Source: JANXVR01 sp034667405 (GTDB lineage: Bacteria; Actinomycetota; UBA4738; HRBIN12). From it: a DNA stretch of 64,000 bases. Under the pieces are notes generated by a model that was not told the origin of the DNA, ran no database searches, and was given only the letters and a program-made list of their open reading frames with translations. Positions 24,783 through 32,925 of this stretch are shown here, piece by piece. Positions within the stretch are counted from its first letter, which is position 1. The number at the start of each line of letters is the position of its first letter. Position numbers and translations under genes: made by a program. The stretch lies in assembly GCA_034667405.1 (NCBI GenBank), contig JAXDJX010000014.1, positions 56,270-120,269 on the forward strand, in the 5' to 3' direction.

Positions 24783-25253
24783 ATGAAGCGAATACTGGTG
24801 GCAGCGATGGTGTCGCTGATGGCGCTCGGCTTCGCCGCCGTACCGTCCAGTGCATCAAACCCGGGTACGGTGAAGATCGACGGGGTCCTGTTCGACAACG
24901 TCCAGGACAACGAACCGCATCCGGGATGCATCTTCAAGCTCCAGTTCTTCGGGTTCCCCGAGGGAACCGATGCGAGCTACCAGTTCGCCGTATACCCCCC
25001 GACCTCGAACACGAACGGCCCCGGCACCTTGATCGAGCCTCCTGGCGTGGTCGACTTGACACTCCCGGCGCCCGGCCTGCGAAAGCTGAACCTGAATACC
25101 GGCAAGATCGACCTGCGAGACGGATTGACCGCAGCCGGCGTCTCGCCGCATCCGATACAGGGATTCCACGTCAAGCTCACCGTCACGACACCCGGAGGCC
25201 ACAAGTACAAGGTCTTCTGGGTCGAGTGCCAGACCAACCCGTACGGGTACTAA
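24783..25253 (+). CDS. Secreted protein of unknown function
   Basis: A 156-residue exported protein with a textbook signal peptide (MKRILVA, hydrophobic core, cleavage near S-S-A-S). GAGGGGGTTCTCTG precedes the ATG. The mature domain is strand-rich, with D-G-V-L-F-D, H-P-G-C-I-F-K-L-Q-F-F-G-F and, at the end, K-V-F-W-V-E-C. Two Cys probably form a disulfide tying first and last strands. The pattern suggests a small immunoglobulin-like or choice-of-anchor domain; no named family. The RTX/P-domain exoprotein follows 27 bases downstream, so the two may be coexpressed. Confidence 0.75.
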   Translation: MKRILVAAMVSLMALGFAAVPSSASNPGTVKIDGVLFDNVQDNEPHPGCIFKLQFFGFPEGTDASYQFAVYPPTSNTNGPGTLIEPPGVVDLTLPAPGLRKLNLNTGKIDLRDGLTAAGVSPHPIQGFHVKLTVTTPGGHKYKVFWVECQTNPYGY

Positions 25254-25280
25254 CGCGACCGGACGCCGGGGAGTCGTGAC

Positions 25281-26564
25281 ATGGGTCGCAGCCTCTTCCG
25301 CGTCTTCGCGATCGGCGCTTGTCTCGCGATGTCGGTATTGGCTTCGATCCCGCCTGCGGGAGCCGTAGACCCCGGCGGGAACCTCTGCGATCTGGGCCCG
25401 CGGACCGTGCAGACGGCCGGCGCCGATCTCCTGATCGGCACTCCGGGTGACGACACGATCACGGCTGGTGCGGGCGACGACACGCTCCTTGGTTGCGGCG
25501 GCAACGACTCCTTGTCGGGGGGGACCGGCAACGACCTGCTGATCGGCGGGGCGGGGGATGACATGTTGATCGGGGGCCCGGGCGACGACATCTTCGACGG
25601 CGAGTACCACACGTACGACCGCTACTTCTCCCCGGGGTTGGACATCCCTTGTTGTGGCACCGCCGCGGCGTTGTCGATCCCCATCACGGTGACGCCAGAA
25701 GAGATCCGCAATATCCACGTCCGACTCGACATCGAGCACGCCAGCCCCGCCGACCTGCGGATCGAACTCGAGACTCCCGTCTCGCCGTTCCAGGGCGGCG
25801 ACGTCCTCCTGCTCGGGAAGAACTGCTACAGCACGAGCCATGGCTGTGGGCCGGGCGAATTCCACAACCCGTCGAGCATCGAAACCGGAGTGACGTTCAC
25901 CTCCGATACGACGGCGTCGATCCAGGGGTCGGGGAAGAAGCAGAAGGATCTCAACGGGATGTTCCACGCGGTGGGAACGCTCGACCTGCCGTTCCGGTTC
26001 CAGCCCTCATGCGGTGGCGCGACGACCGCGTGCGACTACACCCTCCGGATCTCCGACCAGGTGAACAACGGGGTCAACGGGACGGTCAACTACGCGGCGA
26101 TCGATATCCAGACGCCGGCGGCGTCCGACGGGGCAGACACCATCGTTGGGGGCACGGGCGTCGGCGACCTGGCTCCCTACGTGAACCGCGATGGCGCCGT
26201 GTCCTACACCGGAGAAGACGGGCTCGCCAACGACGGGCAAACCGGCGAGGGCGACAACGTGAGCAGCGACGTGGAATGGGTCTACGGCGGGGCCGGCAAC
26301 GACACGCTCACCGGTACCGACAACCTCAACGGTGGCTTCAACGACCTTCGCGGCATGCTAGGTAAAGACACGATCTACGGACTCGCCGGCAACGACAAGC
26401 TGGACAGGCACAGCGCGTGGGGTACCGATCACCTGTACGGCGGGAGCGGCAACGACTTCCTGGAGGGCGGGCTCGGCAAAACCACCGACTTCATGGACGG
26501 CGGCGACGACACCGATGTCTGTCACAACGGCAAGATCGTCCGCCACTGCGAACAGATCACCTGA
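25281..26564 (+). CDS. Secreted RTX calcium-binding protein with internal P-domain
   Basis: A 427-residue exported protein. After the signal peptide (cleavage near A-G-A-V) there are RTX nonapeptide repeats at about 47-110 (G-T-P-G-D-D-T-I, G-A-G-D-D-T-L, G-G-T-G-N-D-L-L, G-G-P-G-D-D-I-F). A proprotein-convertase P-domain-like segment follows at about 113-276 (I-R-N-I-H-V-R-L-D-I-E-H, P-A-D-L-R-I-E-L, G-T-L-D-L-P-F-R-F). A second RTX block with spacers lies at about 278-415 (G-G-A-G-N-D-T-L, L-A-G-N-D-K-L, G-G-S-G-N-D-F-L-E-G-G). RTX units fold on Ca2+ outside the cell. No protease or lipase domain is present, so the role may be structural or adhesive. Confidence 0.85.
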   Translation: MGRSLFRVFAIGACLAMSVLASIPPAGAVDPGGNLCDLGPRTVQTAGADLLIGTPGDDTITAGAGDDTLLGCGGNDSLSGGTGNDLLIGGAGDDMLIGGPGDDIFDGEYHTYDRYFSPGLDIPCCGTAAALSIPITVTPEEIRNIHVRLDIEHASPADLRIELETPVSPFQGGDVLLLGKNCYSTSHGCGPGEFHNPSSIETGVTFTSDTTASIQGSGKKQKDLNGMFHAVGTLDLPFRFQPSCGGATTACDYTLRISDQVNNGVNGTVNYAAIDIQTPAASDGADTIVGGTGVGDLAPYVNRDGAVSYTGEDGLANDGQTGEGDNVSSDVEWVYGGAGNDTLTGTDNLNGGFNDLRGMLGKDTIYGLAGNDKLDRHSAWGTDHLYGGSGNDFLEGGLGKTTDFMDGGDDTDVCHNGKIVRHCEQIT

Positions 26565-26588
26565 CGATTGAACTCTGGGTCCTGCCGG

Positions 26589-27419
26589 TCATCGCCACCC
26601 GGGCTGGAATGGGCCGGGATCTAGGTGGACGTCGAGGGAAACCTCGATAGCTTCGAGTTCGCTTGAGGCGAGGAGTTCGTCGATCGCCGCACGGGGCGCG
26701 CCGACATAGGTTGAGTAGCCGTCGATCTCGGTGACGACGCACCAGGAGCGGTCGTCAGGCCACCAGATGTTGGGGGGCAGATCCCAGCCGTCGATCTTGA
26801 ACGCGCATGCGGCCTCCAGCGGTCCGCGGAACAAGAAGTAGGTCCGAGCCTCGGCCACAACCTTCGGCACGGAGCGGAGGAACTTGTCCTGTGCTGTCGC
26901 TCTTACCCGCCGCCTTGCTCGACCCGCGCTCAATACGGAGTGAGCCTGGCTCCAGAAGGCGCCGTCGCCTTCCGGACGGGCGCTCACTGCCGTGTGCGCC
27001 TTGCTCCAGAAGGCGCCGTCGCCTTCCCAGATGCAGAACCAACACGTGTTGGGCGAACGAGTATGCGCGCGGAGGAGTTGCAACAGCGCGGCGCATTCTG
27101 CCGAGGGGAGGTGTCCGTCGAGCGGGTCCAGATCCAGGGCGTTCGGGTCGCGCTGGTCTTTCCTCACTACCTCGGAGAAAGCGACGTCTGGGGTCAGCGA
27201 GACTCCGTGGTCGGCGCCCAACTCAGCCCACCGAACCGAACGCTCCCGGTCACGTGCCGGATGGAATACCCGTGCGTACGCCTCGAATCCGTCCGGTAGG
27301 AAGCTCCAGAGCCGCACGCCGCGCTCACGGTTCCAGGGGCTGAGAGATCGCATCACCCAGTCCGCCGGGGACACGTCCTGCTGCATCAGTTCGGTTTGGC
27401 GCGGCAGCCATTCGAGCAT
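26589..27419 (-). CDS. Uncharacterised Trp-rich protein with internal duplication
   Basis: A 276-residue soluble protein, rich in Trp and acidic near the C-terminus, with no signal or TM segment. The N-terminal part has W-V-M-R-S-L-S-P-W, L-W-S-F-L-P-D-G-F-E-A-Y-A-R-V-F-H-P-A and R-W-A-E-L-G-A. The C-terminal part has W-W-P-D-D-R-S-W-C-V-V-T-E-I-D, which recurs in actinobacterial proteins of unknown function. Near residues 132-165 an 18-residue unit starting E-G-D-G-A-F-W-S occurs twice. GAGGG precedes the ATG. It is 21 bases downstream of the APH-like gene and probably cotranscribed. Confidence 0.7.
   Translation of the reverse strand: MLEWLPRQTELMQQDVSPADWVMRSLSPWNRERGVRLWSFLPDGFEAYARVFHPARDRERSVRWAELGADHGVSLTPDVAFSEVVRKDQRDPNALDLDPLDGHLPSAECAALLQLLRAHTRSPNTCWFCIWEGDGAFWSKAHTAVSARPEGDGAFWSQAHSVLSAGRARRRVRATAQDKFLRSVPKVVAEARTYFLFRGPLEAACAFKIDGWDLPPNIWWPDDRSWCVVTEIDGYSTYVGAPRAAIDELLASSELEAIEVSLDVHLDPGPFQPGWR
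26949..27027. repeat. Tandem 54-bp duplication inside the Trp-rich gene
   Basis: Two copies of an identical 25-base core beginning GCTCCAGAAGGCGCC start at 26949 and 27003, exactly 54 bases apart. The offset is a multiple of three, so the frame is kept and an extra E-G-D-G-A-F-W unit is added to the protein. The flanking parts of the repeat unit have diverged. Confidence 0.85.
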
Positions 27420-27440
27420 CAGGCGGCCCTCGACGGAGGA

Positions 27441-28346
27441 TCAGTCCGCAAGGATCTCCTCGATGGTCCGCTTCGCGAGCACAGCGAAGTCTGGATTGGT
27501 CACTTTGTAGTACGGGATGATCAAGGCCGCTTGATGGAGCGCGACGCCCCGCGCTCTGTTGTAGGTGGCGTCGTCGATCGCCAGAGCTTGACGGAACGCC
27601 GAACGTCCGACCGGGCCGAACACCGCCCACGCGGCGATCACATCCGTGGCCGGGTCACCGATCCCCGACCCGCCGAAGTCGATGACGGCGCGGATCCGGC
27701 CGCCCTCAACGAGGATGTTGGGTCGCAACAGATCGCTGTGGATCCACACGGGTGTTCCCTGCCATACAGGTGCCTCGAGGGCGCGTTCCCAGGCGGTGGC
27801 GGCACGGCTGTCGATCACGTCGGCCGCCGCCTCGATCGCCTCACGCGTGTCCACGTCGAGTTCGGCGAGCGGTTGGCGGCCCGCGTGAGGTAGGTCCGCG
27901 TCCGGCTCGAGCCCTCGCAGCTCGTCAACGAATCGCGCCAGATCGCGTGCCGCCCGCACTTCATCATCGACGAGGTCATCCGCGTAGGGCTCGCCGTCCA
28001 TCCACTCGTATACCGCCCAAGGCAACGGATAACCATGGCCGGGGGAGCCCTTCCCGACCGGTGATGGGATCCGCAGTGTGAAGTGCGGGGCGAGCTTCGG
28101 CAGCCAGGTCAGCTCGTGTTCCAGGTCCTCTGCCCACTCCGCCGTGCGGGGCATCCTCGCGTAGAGATGCTCGCCGAGTCGGTAGATGGCGTTCACTGTG
28201 CCGGTCGACTGCACCTGCCGGATCGGTAGGTGCTCAAGCTCCGGGAATTGGTCGGCCACCAACCGCCTCACGAGATCGGCATCGATATCGACCTCGTCGG
28301 GGTGCAACTTGTGCACGCTCATGGCTGCAGTTGGCTTCGCTCGCAT
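27441..28346 (-). CDS. Aminoglycoside phosphotransferase-family kinase
   Basis: A 301-residue APH-fold small-molecule kinase. Residues about 40-110 form the N lobe (T-G-T-V-N-A-I-Y-R-L, with Y-A-R-M-P). The hinge follows with V-Y-E-W-M-D-G, then the catalytic Brenner motif H-S-D-L-L-R-P-N and the metal-binding I-D-F-G-G-S-G-I-G-D-P-A-T-D. The ATG at 28346 has GGAGGTG six bases upstream; the ATG at 28322 has none. Chromosomal members often phosphorylate sugars, macrolides or unknown metabolites, so the fold alone does not imply resistance. Confidence 0.88.
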   Translation of the reverse strand: MRAKPTAAMSVHKLHPDEVDIDADLVRRLVADQFPELEHLPIRQVQSTGTVNAIYRLGEHLYARMPRTAEWAEDLEHELTWLPKLAPHFTLRIPSPVGKGSPGHGYPLPWAVYEWMDGEPYADDLVDDEVRAARDLARFVDELRGLEPDADLPHAGRQPLAELDVDTREAIEAAADVIDSRAATAWERALEAPVWQGTPVWIHSDLLRPNILVEGGRIRAVIDFGGSGIGDPATDVIAAWAVFGPVGRSAFRQALAIDDATYNRARGVALHQAALIIPYYKVTNPDFAVLAKRTIEEILAD

Positions 28347-28520
28347 TCACACCTCCGTGAGGATGGATCATCTGACCCGACAAGTACTCCCTCATCTGCG
28401 TTCAACCGTCAAGGGATTCGTCGCCAACCACGCAGCAGGCATGTTCGTCACGAAGGTCACTCTGGTCGTTGCATGGCCGGTAGCCACGAACCGATCTGTT
28501 CATGGCATAGCCTTGTCGAT

Positions 28521-29222
28521 ATGGAACTGACACCGCTCCCGGATGAAACGGCGCTCGCAGGGCAAGAACATCTGGATCCCGCATACGTAGCAGCGTATGA
28601 ACAGAAGGCGGGCGTTGAAGATGCCGAAGAGCTCGCAGAACTACTCGAGCGCGGTCTGGAACCTGGCAGCACGCTCATCGACTTCGGAGCCGGAACAGGT
28701 GGACTTGCTGTGGTTGCGGCCTCTCTTTGTGAGCGAGTGATCGCGGTCGATGCCTCGCCGGTCATGGTTGCTGCCGCTAGAGCGAAGGTAGCTGCGCTGG
28801 GGATCACGAATGTCCATTGCGTTTCTGCCGGGTTCCTCAGCTACGAACACACCGCGGGGCCCGTCGACTTCATATACAGCCGCAACGCGCTGCATCACCT
28901 CCCTGATTTCTGGAAGGCCATAGCGCTTAGTCGAATGGCTGACCTCCTTCGGCCCGGCGGCATCCTGAATCTGCGCGATCTTGTGTTCGCCTTTGAACTG
29001 GATGAGAGCGAGCGCTACATCGGTGAATGGCTCGACACAGGAGCGGAACTCCCCGAGGACGGATGGACACGAACTGAGCTGGAGACGCACCTACGCGATG
29101 AGTTCAGCACCTTTACTTGGCTCCTCGAACCGATGATCGAGCGAGCGGGTTTCGAGATCGTGCGTGCCGAGTATGGGTCGCTGAAGGTCTATGCCGACTA
29201 CACGTGCATCAAGCTAAGCTGA
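28521..29222 (+). CDS. Class I SAM-dependent methyltransferase
   Basis: A 233-residue methyltransferase. Motif I is L-I-D-F-G-A-G-T-G-G, motif II has V-I-A-V-D-A-S-P-V-M, and Y-S-R-N-A-L-H-H-L-P-D-F-W marks motif IV/post-IV of the UbiE/methyltransferase_25 type; L-L-R-P-G-G-I-L-N follows. The acceptor substrate is unknown. Base composition is visibly less GC-rich (about 58% in a 60-base sample) than most of the window, hinting at transfer. The start codon lacks a good ribosome binding site, which leaves the 5' end somewhat open. It is a monocistronic plus-strand gene between minus-strand genes. Confidence 0.85.
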   Translation: MELTPLPDETALAGQEHLDPAYVAAYEQKAGVEDAEELAELLERGLEPGSTLIDFGAGTGGLAVVAASLCERVIAVDASPVMVAAARAKVAALGITNVHCVSAGFLSYEHTAGPVDFIYSRNALHHLPDFWKAIALSRMADLLRPGGILNLRDLVFAFELDESERYIGEWLDTGAELPEDGWTRTELETHLRDEFSTFTWLLEPMIERAGFEIVRAEYGSLKVYADYTCIKLS

Positions 29223-29272
29223 AACCCGTCATCGTTGGGCGGCGCCCGGACACGCTGGTGAGACATCGCGCA

Positions 29273-30019
29273 TCAGCAGGGAAGGCGCTGGCCGATATAC
29301 CGATCTGAGACATCGTCGAGGTTCAGTTGTGCGTGTCCAACGGAGAACCCCGAGGGGCTCACCTCGCACAGGACCTTCCCAGAGGGATGCACGATCAAGC
29401 TCGGCGCGTGCTGACGTTCTCCAGAGCAGTTCGCGCTCACGACGAATCGTTGGGTCTCGTGGGCGCGGGCAACCAACATCGATCGCCATACCCCGGAGAC
29501 CCAGGGATCCGCCGTCCCCGCGTCGAGGTGGACGATCGTCTGTGCTCCGGCGGAGGCGACGGTTAGCCATTGCTCGGGGAACCGCAGCTCGCGACAGAGC
29601 TGTACGCCGATCCGCCCGACAGGAGTATCGAACACTGGCAGATCCCGACCCGGAAGGAAGGAGGCAGCCCGTTCGTTCTCGGACAGATTGCGTTTGCGAT
29701 AGGCGTGAGGACCGGTTTCGCTCAGCACGATCGCCTCGTTCACCCATGAGCCCTCGTCCCGGCGGAGCATCCCGACGCACAACACAACGTTTCGCTGCCG
29801 AGCAGCGTCCTGGAGCCCAGTCAAGACCTCTGCCTGAGCCGGCTCGTCGACCTCCGCGAGCCGCGTGAAATCCCCGTCGACCGGATAGCCCGAGAGGGAG
29901 CCCTCCGGAGTGACGACGAGCGATCCCGGCGCCACCTGCTCAAGGGCCTGGACGATCGTCCCCGCGTTTTCTTCCGCATCCCACGACAGCGGCATCTGAA
30001 CGACGTAGACATCCACCAT
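29273..30019 (-). CDS. Carbon-nitrogen hydrolase (nitrilase superfamily)
   Basis: A 248-residue amidase-type C-N hydrolase. The catalytic triad is visible: Glu in T-P-E-G-S-L-S-G-Y, Lys in Y-R-K-R-N-L, and Cys in V-Q-L-C-R-E-L-R-F-P-E. The family cleaves amides, nitriles or ureido groups; the substrate is not evident. The chosen ATG begins the first strand (V-D-V-Y-V-V-Q-M-P). An in-frame ATG 60 bases upstream would add a segment with no family resemblance. No operon partner; the nearest minus-strand gene upstream is the sulfotransferase, 95 bases away. Confidence 0.87.
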   Translation of the reverse strand: MVDVYVVQMPLSWDAEENAGTIVQALEQVAPGSLVVTPEGSLSGYPVDGDFTRLAEVDEPAQAEVLTGLQDAARQRNVVLCVGMLRRDEGSWVNEAIVLSETGPHAYRKRNLSENERAASFLPGRDLPVFDTPVGRIGVQLCRELRFPEQWLTVASAGAQTIVHLDAGTADPWVSGVWRSMLVARAHETQRFVVSANCSGERQHAPSLIVHPSGKVLCEVSPSGFSVGHAQLNLDDVSDRYIGQRLPC

Positions 30020-30114
30020 GCCTCGAGTTTCGCACGGTGGTTCCCTATCCGTTCGGTCAAGAAACAGATGTCCTGCCATTCACACAGCTCTGCTTGTCAG
30101 GAGCATTCGCTGGC

Positions 30115-30948
30115 TCACGTGAGCCGACGGTAGGTGCCGAAATGCTGGGGATAGCGCTCGATGATGGCCTCTCCGGCCTTGATGGATGAAGGCGTCCAGT
30201 CGACCTCTTCACTGGTGCGGTGGGGCGAGGGCAGGATGATGCTCGCGCACGCCTCGAGATAGTCAGGCGTCGCAGGCAGCGAGAGGAACTCCAGCAGTGA
30301 GCGCAACTCGTCGCGCGGATGGGCGATCAGTCGTTCGAGCCCGAGGTCGTGCCAACCCTGCAGTGGGACATGGTTCCGGATGCGAGCGGTGCCTTCGGCG
30401 AACATCGCCAGACGGGCCATAGCCGCATCGACCGTGCGGCCTCTCAGCGACATCCGCGCGGCGATGTCGAACGGATCGCGGATGACGTGCACGATCCGCA
30501 GCGGAACGCGAACGGTTCGCGCCAATCGGTCGATCAAGGCGGGATCCTTGGCGAGACTCTGGGTTGTGCGCCCGCCCTTCTTATCGCCGATGACCCGGAG
30601 CGTCGTCAAGCGTCCCTGGGAGCCACCGGGTACCGCGTAGTCCCACTCCCCCCAACGGCGGCCCCCACTCGCGAACTCGCGATCACGCTCCATCAGCAGC
30701 CCGAACAGGAGGGAGCGTGGGACCCGGTGTCCGATCAGCCGAACGGCGTCGAGTTCGTGGGCGATCAACGCCTCCGGATGCGCGTTGATCAACGATCCCA
30801 CAAGGCTGTGACCACTTCGCGGATATCCCACGAAGACCACGAACGCCTCGACGGCGTCGAACATCCGTCGGGAACGTACGGCTGCCGGTATCCCCAAGGT
30901 CCACGCGCGGGCCGCCCCGTAACGAGGTTCCTCTTCGATCCCGGGCAT
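30115..30948 (-). CDS. Sulfotransferase-family protein
   Basis: A 277-residue PAPS-dependent sulfotransferase-fold protein. The 5'-phosphosulfate loop is V-F-V-G-Y-P-R-S-G-H-S-L at about 36-47, and the 3'-phosphate site region is I-V-H-V-I-R-D-P-F-D-I. The C-terminal half is helical, with L-L-E-F-L-S-L-P. An internal Met at residue 29, just before the PSB strand, is an alternative start. Such proteins sulfate carbohydrates, lipids or small molecules. The acceptor is unknown and no PAPS synthesis genes are nearby. Confidence 0.85.
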   Translation of the reverse strand: MPGIEEEPRYGAARAWTLGIPAAVRSRRMFDAVEAFVVFVGYPRSGHSLVGSLINAHPEALIAHELDAVRLIGHRVPRSLLFGLLMERDREFASGGRRWGEWDYAVPGGSQGRLTTLRVIGDKKGGRTTQSLAKDPALIDRLARTVRVPLRIVHVIRDPFDIAARMSLRGRTVDAAMARLAMFAEGTARIRNHVPLQGWHDLGLERLIAHPRDELRSLLEFLSLPATPDYLEACASIILPSPHRTSEEVDWTPSSIKAGEAIIERYPQHFGTYRRLT

Positions 30949-30990
30949 GACGCGGAGTCTAGAAGGAGATGCAGCGGGGATGAGCGTTCT

Positions 30991-31422
30991 TCAGCTTCCT
31001 TGGGTCGGATCCAATCGAAGCGACACGGAGTTCATGCAGTACCGCTCTCCGGTCGGCCGGGGGCCGTCTGAGAAGACGTGTCCCAGGTGGCCGCCGCAGC
31101 GGGCGCATGTCACTTCAGTTCGGCGCATGAAGAGGCTTCCGTCCTCGTGCAGTTCGACGGCACCCGACTCGATGGGCTCCCAGAAGCTGGGCCACCCCGT
31201 TCCGGATTCGAACTTCGTGTCGGAGCTGAACAACGGTGCGTCACAGCCTGCACAGCGATACACGCCTGCATCCTTCGACGAGGCATAGGTACCGGTGAAG
31301 GCTCGCTCCGTGCCCTTGTTCCGAAGCACCTGGAACTGCTCCGGTGTCAGTCGCTCTCGCCACTCCTCCTCGGTGCGAGGCAAAGCATCATTCTCTGCTG
31401 GGCGATTGGTTCGATCGTTCAT
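30991..31422 (-). CDS. msrB: Peptide methionine-R-sulfoxide reductase
   Basis: A 143-residue MsrB that reduces Met-R-sulfoxide in proteins. Zinc-type Cys pairs C-A-G-C and C-A-R-C, the S-G-T-G-W-P-S-F-W core, G-H-V-F-S-D-G-P and catalytic R-Y-C-M-N-S are all present. The catalytic residue is Cys, not selenocysteine. The ATG follows GAGGAGGAG, which decides it over an upstream in-frame start. Monocistronic; no msrA nearby. Confidence 0.96.
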   Translation of the reverse strand: MNDRTNRPAENDALPRTEEEWRERLTPEQFQVLRNKGTERAFTGTYASSKDAGVYRCAGCDAPLFSSDTKFESGTGWPSFWEPIESGAVELHEDGSLFMRRTEVTCARCGGHLGHVFSDGPRPTGERYCMNSVSLRLDPTQGS

Positions 31423-31502
31423 GGCATCTCCTCCTCGTTCCCTCTGTCTCGCGGAGAGGTTGGGCGTTACTACCATTCCGACGGACCTGTCCGTCCGCTG
31501 GG

Positions 31503-32069
31503 TTAGCGGTGCCGGCGGTACTGCAGCTCGACGATCCCGTTGTTGGAAGCGGTGCTCGAGACCAGGTCGAGTCGGTAGGACTTGGGCACGCCCTCGAAGA
31601 GCCGCGTACCCTCGCCCGCAACGTAGGGAAACAAGCTCACATGGAGCTCGTCGATAAGGTCGAGCAACATGAGCGACCGCCAGAGGCTGACGCCGCCCCA
31701 GACGACGATGTAGCCGTCGCCGCCTCGCGTGAGCTTGTCGACCTCTTCTGCCGTGTCACCAGAGGCGATGGTGGTGTTTGCCCACTCAGCCGTCTTCAGG
31801 GTCCGGGAGAAGACGACCTTGCGCCCTGCTGTCAGGATGTCGGCGAACGGATGGTCGGCGGCCGTTGTCGTCATTGACTCAGCGATGTCCTCGTAGGCGG
31901 TGCGGCCCATGATGTGGGCGTACGCGTTCTGGAGGAACTCGAGTTGCGCCGGGTCGTCGGGCTCATTGTTCTCCGGCAGGCTGAAGCAGAACTTCCAGAA
32001 CTCGGTGTCCTGGTCGGCCAGGAGGCCGTCCAGCGAGTAGTTGAACACCGTCGCTATCAGCTTCCGCAT
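31503..32069 (-). CDS. Dihydrofolate reductase-family / RibD C-terminal domain protein
   Basis: A 188-residue protein of the RibD_C/DHFR-fold family (YyaP/YwjB-like). It has an N-terminal strand and S-L-D-G-L-L, I-M-G-R-T-A-Y-E, K-V-V-F-S-R-T-L, I-V-V-W-G-G-V-S-L-W, and Y-V-A-G-E-G-T-R-L-F. The NADPH-binding G-G loop is present, but members of this clade are not proven DHFRs and most are of unknown specificity. Start choice rests on GGAGC eight bases before the ATG at 32069. Confidence 0.85.
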   Translation of the reverse strand: MRKLIATVFNYSLDGLLADQDTEFWKFCFSLPENNEPDDPAQLEFLQNAYAHIMGRTAYEDIAESMTTTAADHPFADILTAGRKVVFSRTLKTAEWANTTIASGDTAEEVDKLTRGGDGYIVVWGGVSLWRSLMLLDLIDELHVSLFPYVAGEGTRLFEGVPKSYRLDLVSSTASNNGIVELQYRRHR

Positions 32070-32176
32070 GATCAGAGCTCCCATGGTCTCGGGTGGTCGG
32101 GGGACCGTGTTTCCCCTCCACACCTGGCGCCCCCTAGCGGCGGTGGCCACAGCTTAGATCGGCAGAGGCCGAGCGG

Positions 32177-32205
32177 TTGACCCTCGTGGTGGGGCACCGT
32201 ACCCT
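32177..32205 (+). promoter_or_regulatory. Candidate promoter of the Mau-like operon
   Basis: TTGACC (32177-32182), a 17-base spacer and TACCCT (32200-32205) fit the actinobacterial TTGAC-N17/18-TAnnnT pattern. It lies 64 bases before the first gene of the operon at 32269. The 199-base gap it occupies holds no other gene I can support. Confidence 0.5.
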
Positions 32206-32268
32206 TCGCGGGTCGTCACCTATGGGGGAGCCCTCGAGCCCGTTGCGAACGCATACCTGCCCGGAAGC

Positions 32269-32925
32269 GTGCCCGAAACGATGATCTGGCTGGTCAGCGC
32301 CACATCCTCAGTTGCCGCCGGACTGTTGATCGCCGCCGGGGTGACCAAGCTGGTCCGGCCCGTCGCCACCGCACGCGCCCTCTACGCCGCAGGATTACCG
32401 GGCTCTACGCTCATCCCGCGCGCGGTGGGCGCCGTTGAGATCGCGGTCGGTGCGTGGGTCGTCACGGCTCCCGGCATCCTGGCCGGCGCGGCGATGGCGG
32501 TGCTGTACGCGGCATTCGCCGGGTTCGTGGCCTTCCTGCTGATCGCTCGGCCGGAGGCGTCCTCATGTGGATGTGCGGGTGCGAAGGATGTGCCGCCAAG
32601 CGTCGTCCACCTGGTTCTGAACGCGGCCGCCGCGATCTCGGGTGTCGGCGTTGCCGCCGTTGCGCCGCCTACCTTCGCGCGCGCGATCTCCTCGCTCGGC
32701 TTCAGCTCGGTGCCGTACGCGTTCGGGCTCGCGACCGCCGCGATGCTCGCCGTGGTCGCGGTCACCGATCTGCCGCCCGCGCTCGCCGCGTTCACGCGTC
32801 CACCGCGCCACCCGGTCGAGGCCGACCAGGATCGTCACGTGAGGGCAGAGACCGTGCTGGCTGAGGTCGGTGTCGGACCCGGTCACCCGAGCCTCTGGCC
32901 CGATGCGGAGCCGCCCGGTGCCTAG
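32269..32925 (+). CDS. MauE-like / DoxX-type integral membrane protein
   Basis: A 218-residue membrane protein with four or more hydrophobic helices (about 8-25, 48-66, 70-93, 110-128, 145-165). It opens with A-A-G-V-T-K-L-V-R-P, typical of MauE/DoxX proteins, and has S-S-C-G-C-A-G at about 98-104, a Cys pair at a membrane face. MauE-type proteins are needed for maturation and disulfide formation of the methylamine dehydrogenase light chain, and the next gene encodes a light-chain-like protein. The listed GTG start is uncertain; an ATG at 32281 is an alternative. Its end overlaps the next gene by eight bases. Confidence 0.82.
   Translation: MPETMIWLVSATSSVAAGLLIAAGVTKLVRPVATARALYAAGLPGSTLIPRAVGAVEIAVGAWVVTAPGILAGAAMAVLYAAFAGFVAFLLIARPEASSCGCAGAKDVPPSVVHLVLNAAAAISGVGVAAVAPPTFARAISSLGFSSVPYAFGLATAAMLAVVAVTDLPPALAAFTRPPRHPVEADQDRHVRAETVLAEVGVGPGHPSLWPDAEPPGA

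Noticed and set aside
27441..28346. Aminoglycoside resistance determinant
   Set aside because: Only the APH kinase fold is supported. There is no mobile context and no close match to a known resistance enzyme, so a metabolic kinase is equally likely.
28347..28520. tRNA or small RNA in the gap before the methyltransferase gene
   Set aside because: No cloverleaf, T-loop or strong hairpin could be found; the sequence looks like an ordinary divergent intergenic region.
32222..32284. A 20-codon frame before the MauE-like gene
   Set aside because: It lacks a ribosome binding site and overlaps the MauE start; treated as chance.
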